Below are positions 7,709-16,308 of a stretch of 23,540 nt of DNA, piece after piece; position 1 is the first letter of the stretch, and each line of letters opens with the position of its first letter. This DNA is from Anaerolineae bacterium. GTDB lineage: Bacteria > Chloroflexota > Anaerolineae > Anaerolineales > Villigracilaceae. The notes below the pieces were generated by a model. That model was given only the letters and a program-made list of their open reading frames with translations, searched no databases and was not told the DNA's origin. The stretch is from the NCBI GenBank assembly GCA_003141915.1, contig PLNY01000087.1:1-23540 (forward strand). Reading direction: 5' to 3'. The translations under genes were made by a program, and so were the position numbers.

Positions 7709-8128
7709 TTACTTCGGATTCGCGTCAATGATTTCGTGCTCATCGCTGTCCGACCGATCCCTCGAAAATGGCAATTGAACCCATTGATGCAGACCCGCCC
7801 ATGCCAGAAATATTCCGCCCGCTGCTGTACCCGGAATTACCGGCACAGGCACGCCAGCGATCACTCCCATCACCAAGCCTTTGGCGATGGCAGGGCCCCA
7901 TTCATCCTTTGCCAAGTAACGCTGAATGAGCATGGTTGTAGCAAAGCATAATCCGCCAATAATTGGAGAAGCGATAACCCACACTTCCGGGCCGGCAAGA
8001 TCCGGGATGTCGAAAAGATTATCCAGCAAGATTGTGACCAAAGCGGATAACGGATGGATGGGTGAAGCTGGGATCGGACTTCGATTGATATTGAGCCGTG
8101 GGCGGCGGGGTTCGATTTGGTTCGTCAT
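7709..8128 (-). CDS. Small membrane protein, unknown function
   Basis: A 139-residue protein with a Pro/Arg-rich N-terminus (EPRRPRLNINRSPIPASP) followed by three likely membrane segments: about residues 28-40 (weak), 49-66 (VWVIASPIIGGLCFATTML) and 82-110 (LVMGVIAGVPVPVIPGTAAGG). It ends in an acidic/charged tail. The start at 8128 is preferred over an in-frame TTG at 8140 because GGAG lies 6 nt before the ATG and the TTG would overlap that ribosome site. It lies 42 nt after guaA and 33 nt before the next membrane protein gene, so it is probably part of the same transcript. No family was recognised. Confidence 0.65.
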   Translation of the reverse strand: MTNQIEPRRPRLNINRSPIPASPIHPLSALVTILLDNLFDIPDLAGPEVWVIASPIIGGLCFATTMLIQRYLAKDEWGPAIAKGLVMGVIAGVPVPVIPGTAAGGIFLAWAGLHQWVQLPFSRDRSDSDEHEIIDANPK

Positions 8129-8170
8129 TTTGATCTCCAATCGTTAATCCTATCAACAATGGTAAACAGC

Positions 8171-9706
8171 CTATTCCCATTCAATCGTGGCGGGCGGCTT
8201 GCTGGTAATATCATACACCACTCTATTGATTCCGTGGACTTCGTTCACTATACGATTCGATACCCGCGCCAAAAGATCGCTGGGTAAACGCGCCCAATCG
8301 GCGGTCATAAAATCTTCCGTGGTCACCGCGCGGATGGCGGCGGCTTCCTTATACGTGCGCTGGTCGCCCATCACGCCGACGGAATTCACCGGCAGTAAAA
8401 CCACAAACGCCTGTGACAATTCCGAGCCTTTGCCAATGAATCCGGCTTTGGATAATTCATCCTGAAAGATGGCATCCGCCGCTCTTAGATGATTCAAACG
8501 TTCAACCGTCACTTCGCCGAGACAACGTACGCTCAAACCCGGACCTGGAAACGGCTGTCGCCAAACCATTTGCTCCGGCAACCCAAGCGCTTCGCCGACC
8601 GTGCGCACTTCATCTTTGAACAAATATCTCAGCGGCTCGACCAATTCAAACGACATATCTTCCGGCAGTCCGCCGACGTTGTGATGCGTTTTGATTCGTT
8701 CTGCCTTGTTTCGATCCGGCGCGGACGATTCGACCACATCGGGATAAATCGTCCCCTGCACTAGAAACTTCGGCGAACCCAATTGCCTGGCTTGCTCTTC
8801 AAAGATGCGAATAAATTTTTCACCGATGATCTTTCTTTTTTGTTCCGGTTCAGTGACGCCTTTCAGCGCACGAATAAATTCATCGCTGGCATCTACTGCA
8901 ATCAATTCAGTGTGCATCTTTTCGCGGAAAGTCGAGATGACTTGTTCGGGTTCGCCTTGCCGCAACAAGCCGGTATCCACAAACACAGCGACCAGCTGAT
9001 CGCCAATCGCTTTATGAACCAGTGCGGTCGCGACCGACGAATCCACGCCGCCGCTTACTGCGGATAGCACGCGTTGATTACCAACTTGTTTTCGAATACG
9101 TTGGATTGAGTCTTCGATAATGGATGTTGGAGTCCATTCAGGTTTTGCTCCACAAATCTCCACCGCAAAATGCTTGATGACTTCCGCACCGTTGGGCGTA
9201 TGTTTCACTTCGGGATGGAACTGCACGCCGAAATATTTTCTTTGCATGTCGCCCATCGCCGCGAATGGACTATTGCCACTCTTCGCCAATGCGATGAATC
9301 CTTCTGGCATACGCGTAATGCGGTCGCCGTGCGACATCCACACCGTGGATAAAGCTGATAATGTAGAGGGCATCAATGGCTCAAGTGTCGCCAAGCCGTA
9401 TTCGCGTTTCGCAGACGAATCCACTTGCCCGCCCAGCGCGTGAGTCAGCGCTTGCATTCCGTAACAAATGCCGAGAATGGGCAAGCCCGAATCAAAAATA
9501 TATTTTTGAATGTACGGCGCGTTCGGTTCATAGACTGACTTGGGTCCGCCAGAAAGAATGAAACTTTTTGGTCCGATAGATAAAACTTTTTCTGCAGGTG
9601 CGTCCCACGGAAACAACTCGCAGTAGACATGCGCCTCGCGCACGCGCCGCGCGATCAGTTGGGCATATTGAGAACCGAAATCCAAAATTGCTATCGAGTC
9701 AATCAT
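8171..9706 (-). CDS. guaA: GMP synthase (glutamine-hydrolysing)
   Basis: A 511-residue enzyme converting XMP to GMP using ATP and glutamine, the final step of guanine nucleotide synthesis. The N-terminal class I glutamine amidotransferase has DFGSQYAQLIARRVRE, nucleophile Cys81 in GICYGMQ, and the His/Glu of GVQFHPEV. The ATP pyrophosphatase domain has the P-loop SGGVDSS, and the C-terminal dimerisation domain has PFPGPGLSVR and ends YDITSKPPATIEWE, the near-invariant terminus of the family. Length is normal. Its ATG overlaps the stop of xpt (ATGA, 9703-9706), so salvage and synthesis of guanine nucleotides are coupled. Confidence 0.97.
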   Translation of the reverse strand: MIDSIAILDFGSQYAQLIARRVREAHVYCELFPWDAPAEKVLSIGPKSFILSGGPKSVYEPNAPYIQKYIFDSGLPILGICYGMQALTHALGGQVDSSAKREYGLATLEPLMPSTLSALSTVWMSHGDRITRMPEGFIALAKSGNSPFAAMGDMQRKYFGVQFHPEVKHTPNGAEVIKHFAVEICGAKPEWTPTSIIEDSIQRIRKQVGNQRVLSAVSGGVDSSVATALVHKAIGDQLVAVFVDTGLLRQGEPEQVISTFREKMHTELIAVDASDEFIRALKGVTEPEQKRKIIGEKFIRIFEEQARQLGSPKFLVQGTIYPDVVESSAPDRNKAERIKTHHNVGGLPEDMSFELVEPLRYLFKDEVRTVGEALGLPEQMVWRQPFPGPGLSVRCLGEVTVERLNHLRAADAIFQDELSKAGFIGKGSELSQAFVVLLPVNSVGVMGDQRTYKEAAAIRAVTTEDFMTADWARLPSDLLARVSNRIVNEVHGINRVVYDITSKPPATIEWE

Positions 9707-10272
9707 TGGAAGGTGATCTTCCCCCCATCCATCGAAGCGATGCGCGCCAGCGATTCAACAGGAAGGTTCAAATACTTAAGCGCATCGCGTCCGCCCTCGA
9801 AAGCTTTTTCGATCAACGTGCCGATGCCAACCACTTTCGCACCTGCGGCTTCTGCCAGACGAACGAGTCCGAGAATCGTCGCGCCGGAAGCGAGGAAGTC
9901 ATCAATGATCAAGACTTTTTCTTTACCCGTGAGATACTCCGGTGAGACGATCAATTCCACCATGCGGCCTTTGGTATGCGAAGGTGCCAGCGTGAGATAG
10001 ACTTGATCGGGCATGGTGACCGGTTTTGTTTTTCGAGCGTACACTACTGGAAGTCCGAGATGAAACGCCGTGGTCAGTGCGGGAGCAATGCCGGAGATTT
10101 CCGCGGTCAACACTTTCGTCGCGCCGACATTCGCAAATCGCCGCGCAAATTCCTTTCCACACGAGTCCATCAGCGCCGCATCCACTTGATGATTGACAAA
10201 ACCATCCACTTTGAGAATTCCATTGTCAAGAACCTGACCGTCGCGCAGAATGCGATCTTTCAATTCCTTCAT
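9703..10272 (-). CDS. xpt: Xanthine phosphoribosyltransferase
   Basis: A 189-residue type I phosphoribosyltransferase that joins xanthine to PRPP to make XMP, the substrate of the next gene, guaA. The Xpt-type N-terminus MKELKDRILRDGQVLDNGILKVD..NHQVD is present, with EISGIAPA (a purine/PRPP loop) and the PRPP-binding motif VLIIDDFLASGAT at about residues 118-131. The length matches the family. The start has AGGAGG 6 nt upstream (10279-10284). It heads the six-gene minus-strand run. The leader seems to be only about 20 nt if the proposed -10 at 10294-10299 is right, leaving no room for a purine riboswitch. Confidence 0.93.
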   Translation of the reverse strand: MKELKDRILRDGQVLDNGILKVDGFVNHQVDAALMDSCGKEFARRFANVGATKVLTAEISGIAPALTTAFHLGLPVVYARKTKPVTMPDQVYLTLAPSHTKGRMVELIVSPEYLTGKEKVLIIDDFLASGATILGLVRLAEAAGAKVVGIGTLIEKAFEGGRDALKYLNLPVESLARIASMDGGKITFQ

Positions 10273-10293
10273 AACCTGCCTCCTGAAATTTTT

Positions 10294-10299
10294 AGTATA
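10294..10299 (-). promoter_or_regulatory. Putative -10 element for xpt-guaA
   Basis: On the minus strand TATACT lies about 21 nt upstream of the xpt start codon. No good -35 is seen at 17 nt; a TTGTAA occurs 13 nt upstream, which is too close. The call rests on position and the TAnnnT form. Confidence 0.35.
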
Positions 10300-10381
10300 G
10301 ACACGTTTGATTTTACAACACTCGCCCGCGATGTGCCAGCTATGATTAATCCGGCAATCATGTTCCGATTTTAGTCTGTGT

Positions 10382-10387
10382 TAGAAT
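10382..10387 (+). promoter_or_regulatory. Putative -10 element for maf, leaderless arrangement
   Basis: TAGAAT is followed by exactly 6 nt and then the GTG start of maf at 10394. Transcription would begin at or next to the start codon. No Shine-Dalgarno is present. Confidence 0.4.
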
Positions 10388-10393
10388 TTATCT

Positions 10394-11065
10394 GTGGCAA
10401 AACGGACGTTGCTTCTGCTCGCATCCAATTCACCGCGTCGCAGAGAACTGCTTTCGCTCGGTAATTGGATGTTCAGCGTCTCGGTCTCGAATGTGGATGA
10501 GAGTCAACGAACAGGCGAACCGCCTGCAGATTATGTTCTGAGACTCGCGGAAGCGAAAGCGCGCGCGGCAGTTGCGAGTGCGCGGCCCGAACATATCATC
10601 ATTGGAGCAGACACGGCAGTTGTGGATGGAAGCAGGATTCTCGGCAAACCCAAAGATGTGATGGAAGCCACCGCCATGCTGAAGTTGTTACGCGGACACG
10701 CGCATCAGGTTTACACTGCTTTGGCAATTCTGCGGATGCACGACGGACGCCTCCTCACGGAATTATGCGTGACCAACGTTCCGATGCGCAACTACAGCGA
10801 TGAAGAGATCGATGCCTATGTCTTAAGCGGCGATCCGCTCGATAAGGCCGGAGCCTATGCAATCCAAAATTCGCGATTTCATCCGGTGCAGGCCATGAAA
10901 GGCTGTTATGCTTCCGTGATGGGATTGCCGCTGTGTCATCTGCTCCGCGTTTTGCGAAAGATGGATGTTCAACCCGATGCAGATATCCCCGCCGCATGTC
11001 AATCGCTATTGCAGTATCCATGTCCTGTCTCAAGTGCCATCCTGCGCGGCGAACAGATTGGATGA
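10394..11065 (+). CDS. maf: Maf-family nucleotide pyrophosphatase
   Basis: A 223-residue house-cleaning enzyme that hydrolyses non-canonical or excess nucleoside triphosphates to monophosphates. The Maf signature SNSPRRRELL (residues 11-20) binds phosphate. IIIGADTAVV carries the catalytic-site Asp, KPKDVMEA follows, and GDPLDKAGAYAIQ is the conserved loop typical of the dTTP/UTP-acting branch; exact specificity cannot be fixed. A C-terminal extension of about 25 residues (PDADIPAACQSLLQYPCP) is longer than usual. The start is GTG, because MAKRTLLLLASNSP is the normal N-terminus and no earlier start fits. It is transcribed divergently from xpt and is followed 12 nt later by the PBP gene. Confidence 0.92.
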   Translation: MAKRTLLLLASNSPRRRELLSLGNWMFSVSVSNVDESQRTGEPPADYVLRLAEAKARAAVASARPEHIIIGADTAVVDGSRILGKPKDVMEATAMLKLLRGHAHQVYTALAILRMHDGRLLTELCVTNVPMRNYSDEEIDAYVLSGDPLDKAGAYAIQNSRFHPVQAMKGCYASVMGLPLCHLLRVLRKMDVQPDADIPAACQSLLQYPCPVSSAILRGEQIG

Positions 11066-11077
11066 AAAGGTAAAAGA

Positions 11078-13351
11078 ATGAAATTAACCCGCTGGATCAT
11101 TTGGATCATGATCTTTCTTTTATTGACAGCCTGCGTGCCGGAGCCGAACGGCGGAGGCGGCGCGATGCCGTTCTTCGTTCCGTCGCCGACACTGCCGCCG
11201 CCGCAAGTCAGCATCACGCATGTGCCTGATGCGAAGTCTGCGATGACGGCTTACCTCGACGCGTTTAAGAACGGCAACTATGCCACGATGTATGCTTTGT
11301 TATCAAAAGCCAGTCAAAGCTCCATCTCTCAAACAGATTTCAGCAAGCAATACGATGATGCCCTCAATAAGATGAGCGCGAGCAAACTGGATTACCAGCT
11401 TCTTTCGGAGCAGCTTAATCCAACCAAGGCGCAGGTCAGCTTTCAGATCACGTATCACACCGCGCTGGTCGGCGATATTCAACGCACGATCCTTGCCAAT
11501 CTGGTTTTGGAGCAGGGCCAATGGCGCATCCAATGGGCTTCCACGTTGATCCTGCCGGAACTGACCGGCAACGATCATTTGGCGATGGATTACCAAATTC
11601 CCTCGCGTGGCAACATCTACGATCAAAATGGTGACCCAATCGCCCTGCAGTCGGACGCATATGCGATAGGCGTGATTCCCTCTCAATTGGGCAGGGTCGC
11701 GGGAACCGTGGATGTGGAATTAGGCAGACTCATGGGGATACAAAACTTTGATACGATCCACGATCTTTGGGCAAATGCCGCGCCTGATTCCTACGTTGGC
11801 ATTACCGAGGCTTCGCCGGATGAAATCAAAAAGGCGCAGTTGGATCTAAGCCTGTCCGGTTTGCAAGTCGCCAAATATACTTCTCGATTTTATTTCGATC
11901 AAGGTATTGCGCCACAGGTGGTGGGATATACTCTCCCTATTTCAGCTGACCAGCTCAACGACTATCGCCGCCTTGGCTATCAAGGCAATGAACGCATTGG
12001 TCAGGCCGGCATCGAAAAATCCATGGAGCAATATCTTGCCGGCAAGCATGGCGGCGTGCTTTACGTTGTGGATGCGAACGGCCAGCTCTTAAGCAAGATC
12101 GGCGCGAGCGACCCGCAGCCGGCAGATTCGGTTTATCTGACAATTGATAAAAATATGCAACAGGTTGCCCAGCAGGCCCTGACCGGTTATAACGGCGCAA
12201 TCGTTGTGATGGAGATCAATACCGGCAAAGTATTGGCGATGGCCTCCTCGCCGGAATACGATCAAAATCTCTTCGACCCATCCAACGCCAACAGCCAGTA
12301 CCTTTTGAGTGATTTGCTTGGTCGAACCGATCAGCCGCTTCTTAATCGCGCCACGCAGAGCGGATATCCTCTTGGATCGGTATTTAAAATCCCGGCGATG
12401 GCGGCCGCGCTGGAAAGCGGTTTATATACGCCTCAGACCACCTACGATTGCGAATATCATTTCACGGAGTTGAACGGAATCACCCTGAGTGATTGGACAT
12501 GGGACTTTTGCCAGAACGCGTTGAAAGCGGGAAAACAATGCGATACCACCTCCACCAAACCTTCCGGTGTGATTACGCTCCAGCAGGGGCTGATGCGTTC
12601 ATGCGACCCATACTTCTGGCATATCAGTGTCGACTTGTTCAATAATAATCGCGCCGCGGATATTACGAATATGGCGCGCGCTTTCGGACTCGGCTCGCCC
12701 ACCGGAATTGGCACAGTGGCGGAAGCCTCGGGAAATATTTCCGTGCCGACTACGCTGTTGCAGGCAACGAATCAAGTAATTGGTCAGGGCGATGTGCAGG
12801 TGACACCGCTTCAGGTGGCGCGCTTCGTCGCGGCTGTTGGCAATGGCGGGACGCTTTACACCCCGCAATTGATCCAGGAGATTCAATCTGCGGATGGCAA
12901 GTCCGTCTCTGAGTTTAAACCGGAAGCCGCAGGCACCCTTCCGATTCAACCCGACCGTTTGGCGGCCATCCAGCAGGCCATGCAATGGGTTATGTCCGAC
13001 CCGCGCGGCACTGCCTATTATACGATGCAGGGATTGACCGTTCCCATGGGAGGAAAGACTGGCACGGCTCAAACCGATCAAACACTGCCGGATGCATGGT
13101 TTGTTGGATATACCCAAGACGAGCAAAATTCCCATAAGCCGGATATCGCAGTTGCGGTCATTATGGAGAACGCGGGCGAGGGCGCCGATTATGCCGCGCC
13201 GGTCTTTCGTTGGATGATCGAAACATATTATTACGGTCAACCACAAACTATTCCCCGAGTCTTGGGTCCGATCGGTAATCCGTATACTCCCACGCCGTTG
13301 GGCGGCATTCCCACCAAGACGCCTCAACCCACCAAGACTCCACAAAAATAA
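11078..13351 (+). CDS. Penicillin-binding lipoprotein, MecA-like transpeptidase
   Basis: A 757-residue class B penicillin-binding protein, which cross-links peptidoglycan outside the membrane. The N-terminus is a lipoprotein signal (LLLTAC, Cys19 lipidated) and not the usual membrane helix. A short Gly/Pro linker leads to an NTF2-like MecA-type domain (about residues 48-160). The dimerisation domain follows (SRGNIYDQNGDPIA; YLAGKHGGVLYVVD). The transpeptidase domain carries all three active-site motifs: SVFK with Ser434 and Lys437, SCD (508-510) and KTG (660-662). The C-terminal tail is Pro/Thr/Lys-rich and probably disordered. Start supported by AAAAGG 7 nt upstream. MecA-type domain order is known from low-affinity PBPs; whether this one resists beta-lactams cannot be read from sequence. 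Confidence 0.92.
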   Translation: MKLTRWIIWIMIFLLLTACVPEPNGGGGAMPFFVPSPTLPPPQVSITHVPDAKSAMTAYLDAFKNGNYATMYALLSKASQSSISQTDFSKQYDDALNKMSASKLDYQLLSEQLNPTKAQVSFQITYHTALVGDIQRTILANLVLEQGQWRIQWASTLILPELTGNDHLAMDYQIPSRGNIYDQNGDPIALQSDAYAIGVIPSQLGRVAGTVDVELGRLMGIQNFDTIHDLWANAAPDSYVGITEASPDEIKKAQLDLSLSGLQVAKYTSRFYFDQGIAPQVVGYTLPISADQLNDYRRLGYQGNERIGQAGIEKSMEQYLAGKHGGVLYVVDANGQLLSKIGASDPQPADSVYLTIDKNMQQVAQQALTGYNGAIVVMEINTGKVLAMASSPEYDQNLFDPSNANSQYLLSDLLGRTDQPLLNRATQSGYPLGSVFKIPAMAAALESGLYTPQTTYDCEYHFTELNGITLSDWTWDFCQNALKAGKQCDTTSTKPSGVITLQQGLMRSCDPYFWHISVDLFNNNRAADITNMARAFGLGSPTGIGTVAEASGNISVPTTLLQATNQVIGQGDVQVTPLQVARFVAAVGNGGTLYTPQLIQEIQSADGKSVSEFKPEAAGTLPIQPDRLAAIQQAMQWVMSDPRGTAYYTMQGLTVPMGGKTGTAQTDQTLPDAWFVGYTQDEQNSHKPDIAVAVIMENAGEGADYAAPVFRWMIETYYYGQPQTIPRVLGPIGNPYTPTPLGGIPTKTPQPTKTPQK

Positions 13352-13353
13352 AT

Positions 13354-14268
13354 GTGAGCGGCTTTTCTGAACAGGGCATCATCGTCAAGGCTCAGTCCGG
13401 TTTCTTTACTGTGGATGCCGGAGGAGAACTGGTTGTTTGCCAACTGCGCGGCAAATTGAAGCAGGGCAGAGCAAAAGGCGACATCGCGGCCCTGGGCGAC
13501 CGCGTACATATTTCTGTTTTGGAATATGGAAGCGGGACGATCGATGAAGTCGAGGAACGGAAGCGGGCCATCGTGCGGCTCGATCCGAGGCCCCAAGGTG
13601 ACTATCAACAAGTCCTGCTGGCGAATCCAGATCAGGCGGTATTTGTCTTTGCCTGCGCCGATCCAGAACCAAAACTGAGGATGCTTGACCGCTTTCTCGT
13701 GATCGCCGAAAAACAACAAATCCCCGCCATGATCGTTGCGAATAAAATTGATCTCATGGATAAAAGCGAATCACAAAAAACATTTGGATTGTATTCATCG
13801 TTGGGATATTTGGTGATTTATACTTCCGCGAATACAGGCGATGGAATGGATGAACTCAAAGTTCATTTGGCGGATCGGATCAGCGTGTTGGCCGGCCCAA
13901 GCGGAGTCGGAAAATCGAGTCTGCTCAATAGGCTTCAACCACGGCTGGAACTCGCTGTGAATGATGTGAGCCGCGCATTCCACAAAGGGAAACATACCAC
14001 CGTTGTGCGCGAAATGTTCGCAATCGAAGGCGGCGGCTATATTGCCGATACACCCGGATGGAAATCGCTGGCTTTATGGGATACGGAACCCGAAGAGATG
14101 GATGCGTATTTTCCCGAACTCGCGCCGCTGGTGGCTCTATGCCAGTTCAGCGATTGCACGCACACGCATGAGCCGGGCTGTGCGGTGCTTGCTGGAATCG
14201 AAACCGGCAAAGTTCATCCGCAACGATACGAGTCTTATCTGCGCCTGCGCAATGGTCGTGAACGATGA
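13354..14268 (+). CDS. rsgA: Small ribosomal subunit biogenesis GTPase RsgA
   Basis: A 304-residue GTPase that checks maturation of the 30S subunit. The motif order is circularly permuted, as in the family: OB-fold first, then G4 NKID (130-133), then P-loop GPSGVGKSS (181-189), then HKGKHTT and G3 DTPG. The C-terminal zinc site is complete (Cys263, Cys268, His270, Cys276 in CQFSDCTHTHEPGC). The start is GTG at 13354, 2 nt after the PBP stop; the ATG at 13352 is out of frame and followed at once by TGA. No Shine-Dalgarno is seen, so translation probably depends on the PBP gene. It overlaps holB by 4 nt (ATGA). Confidence 0.95.
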   Translation: MSGFSEQGIIVKAQSGFFTVDAGGELVVCQLRGKLKQGRAKGDIAALGDRVHISVLEYGSGTIDEVEERKRAIVRLDPRPQGDYQQVLLANPDQAVFVFACADPEPKLRMLDRFLVIAEKQQIPAMIVANKIDLMDKSESQKTFGLYSSLGYLVIYTSANTGDGMDELKVHLADRISVLAGPSGVGKSSLLNRLQPRLELAVNDVSRAFHKGKHTTVVREMFAIEGGGYIADTPGWKSLALWDTEPEEMDAYFPELAPLVALCQFSDCTHTHEPGCAVLAGIETGKVHPQRYESYLRLRNGRER

Positions 14269-15257
14269 TCGAGCAGAATTGGAATTTAGCCGGAAACGAA
14301 TGGGCTGTGGAACTGCTGCGTCAACAGATTACGCATGGAACGACGCGCCACGCGTATCTTTTCGCGGGACCTTCGGGCGTGGGACGGCGCACGTTGGCTT
14401 TGCGACTCGCCCAGGCTTTGAACTGCACTCAACCCATCGAGCCGGGAATTCCATGCGGCCAATGCCGGGATTGCAAACAAATCGAAGCGATGCAGCATCC
14501 CGACCTGACCATCATCCAAGCGGATAGCGAAGGTGGAACATTGAAAGTGGATCAGGTCCGCGAAGCGCGCCGGACTCTGACGTTCAAACCGTATCAATCA
14601 AAATATCGTGTGACTATTTTTCTGCGCTTTCAGGAAGCCAATGATAATGCTACGAATGCGTTGTTGAAAATTTTGGAAGAAGCGCCATCGTATGTTGTCC
14701 TCATTTTGACCGCTGATCATCCCGAACAATTATTGCCGACGATCGTTTCGCGGTGTGAGATATTGCGTCTGCGGCCATTATCGCTGGAGACTTTAGAATC
14801 ACATTTGACTCAACATGGTGCAGATTCAGAGCAGGCGCGGCTGATTGCCCACATCAGCGGCGGGCGATTGGGATATGCACTTCGATTGATACAGGATTCA
14901 TCTGCACTCGAGTTTCGGAATGAAAAGTTGAATGAGGCGCAATCGTTTATAACCGCTACGCGCGTCGATAAATTTGCTTATGCCGAAAAACTTGTCAAAG
15001 ACAAGGATGCGATGCGGAATGTGTTGCTGTTATGGCTTTCCTTCTGGCGCGATGTGTTGTTGTGCGCAGGAGGATCGTCCGTGCCGCTGGCGAATATAGA
15101 TCGGGCGGTGGAAATCGAATCTTTAGCGGAACACATTTCAATGTCGGATGTGCGACGCATGGTATCCGAGTTGGAAACATCTTTATCGCAATTGGAAGCC
15201 AATGTTAATGCACGATTATTGGTGGAAGTCATCCTGCTGGATTGGCCAAGGATATAG
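14265..15257 (+). CDS. holB: DNA polymerase III delta-prime subunit
   Basis: A 330-residue clamp-loader subunit of the AAA+ family, related to DnaX. GPSGVGRRT (35-43) is the P-loop position, but the key Lys is Arg (R41), so ATP hydrolysis is unlikely; delta-prime is often the non-hydrolysing stator. The zinc module is intact (Cys54, Cys64, Cys67, Cys70). NDNATNALLKILEEAP and the SRC sensor motif (TIVSRCEILRLRPL) that acts on the neighbouring subunit are present. The start at 14265 overlaps the rsgA stop. Weak C-terminal similarity makes the exact end domain uncertain, but the stop is clear. DnaX itself was excluded because there is no Lys in the P-loop and the length is short. Confidence 0.9.
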   Translation: MIEQNWNLAGNEWAVELLRQQITHGTTRHAYLFAGPSGVGRRTLALRLAQALNCTQPIEPGIPCGQCRDCKQIEAMQHPDLTIIQADSEGGTLKVDQVREARRTLTFKPYQSKYRVTIFLRFQEANDNATNALLKILEEAPSYVVLILTADHPEQLLPTIVSRCEILRLRPLSLETLESHLTQHGADSEQARLIAHISGGRLGYALRLIQDSSALEFRNEKLNEAQSFITATRVDKFAYAEKLVKDKDAMRNVLLLWLSFWRDVLLCAGGSSVPLANIDRAVEIESLAEHISMSDVRRMVSELETSLSQLEANVNARLLVEVILLDWPRI

Positions 15258-15258
15258 G

Positions 15259-15264
15259 TATAAT
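15259..15264 (+). promoter_or_regulatory. Consensus -10 element for the aldo/keto reductase gene
   Basis: A perfect TATAAT lies just after the holB stop (15255-15257). The start of transcription would be near 15271, about 54 nt before the ATG at 15325. No strong -35 is visible. Confidence 0.5.
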
Positions 15265-15324
15265 TTTGGGGAATACCTAACATCTAATTGCTGTTGGAAT
15301 GACATAGATCAAAAGGAGCAAACC

Positions 15325-16308
15325 ATGCAATATATCAATTTCGGCAAGACCGGTATGAAAGTTTCCCGCTTATGTCTTGGCATGATGACATACGGCTCAA
15401 AGAAATGGCGCGAATGGGTATTGGAAGAAGAGGAGGCAAAACCGTTCGTCAAGCGCGCACTGGATGCGGGCATCAACTTCTTCGATGCGGCGGATGTGTA
15501 CTCGTTTGGAGCCAGCGAAGAAGTTCTCGGCAACACACTGAAAGCCTTCGGCGTCAAGCGCGAGACGGTGGTGATCGCCACAAAAGTTTATCAGGTGATG
15601 AGCGATGACATCAACGACCGCGGCCTTTCGCGCAAGCACATCATGAATTCGATTGACAAGTCGCTCAAGCGGCTCAAGATGGATTACGTTGACCTCTATC
15701 AAATCCATCGCTGGGATTACGACACGCCCATCGAAGAAACGATGGAAGCCCTGCACGATGTGGTCAAGGCGGGCAAGGCGCGTTACATCGGCGCGTCGTC
15801 CATGTTTGCATGGCAATTCGCCAAGGCGCAATACACTTCCGACCTTCACGGCTGGACGCGTTTCGTTTCGATGCAGAATCACTACAACCTCGTCTATCGC
15901 GAAGAAGAGCGCGAGATGATTCCATTTTGCAGAGATCAAGGCATAGCGATCATTCCCTGGAGCCCGATGGCGCGTGGATTCTTCGCGGGCGACCGCAAAC
16001 ACGGCGGAGGCGGAAAGACCACACGTTCCAACACCGATCCGTTTGCAGATCAGCTATATTTCCGCGAAGAAGATTTTAAAGTGGCTGATCGAACATCCGA
16101 AATTGCAAAGGAGCATAAAGTGAGCGCATCGCAGATTGCTTTGGCTTGGGTGTTGCATAAGCCTTACGTCACCGCGCCGATCATTGGTTCAAGCAAAATG
16201 CAACATTTTGATGAGGCCATCGCCGCGCTGGACCTCAAACTTTCGGAGGAAGAAATCAAACGACTGGAAGAACTTTATCAGCCGCATCCCGTTCTCGGCC
16301 ACAGTTAG
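15325..16308 (+). CDS. Aldo/keto reductase, YajO-like
   Basis: A 327-residue NAD(P)H-dependent oxidoreductase with a TIM barrel. The catalytic tetrad is visible: Asp54 and Tyr59 in NFFDAADVYS, Lys87 in IATKVY, and His128 in YQIHRWDY. The blocks QIHRWDYDTPIEETMEAL, GKARYIGASSMFAWQFA, HYNLVYREEEREM and IIPWSPMARG are very close to E. coli YajO, so this is the best-fitting relative, although the physiological substrate is unknown. The start at 15325 has AAAAGGAG 6 nt upstream; an upstream in-frame ATG at 15148 lies inside holB and has no ribosome site, so it was rejected. The NUDIX gene starts directly after its stop. Confidence 0.92.
   Translation: MQYINFGKTGMKVSRLCLGMMTYGSKKWREWVLEEEEAKPFVKRALDAGINFFDAADVYSFGASEEVLGNTLKAFGVKRETVVIATKVYQVMSDDINDRGLSRKHIMNSIDKSLKRLKMDYVDLYQIHRWDYDTPIEETMEALHDVVKAGKARYIGASSMFAWQFAKAQYTSDLHGWTRFVSMQNHYNLVYREEEREMIPFCRDQGIAIIPWSPMARGFFAGDRKHGGGGKTTRSNTDPFADQLYFREEDFKVADRTSEIAKEHKVSASQIALAWVLHKPYVTAPIIGSSKMQHFDEAIAALDLKLSEEEIKRLEELYQPHPVLGHS

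Noticed and set aside
10273..10393. A purine riboswitch before xpt-guaA
   Set aside because: The space to the divergent maf gene is 121 nt and the likely xpt leader is about 20 nt; no three-way-junction aptamer pattern was seen.
12599..13345. A 248-codon open frame antisense to the PBP
   Set aside because: It runs opposite the transpeptidase motifs, is Arg/Leu-rich without a domain, and has no ribosome site or promoter.
15148..15324. An N-terminal extension of the aldo/keto reductase by 59 codons
   Set aside because: It lies inside holB in another frame and crosses the TATAAT; the ATG at 15325 has a strong ribosome site and the standard N-terminus.
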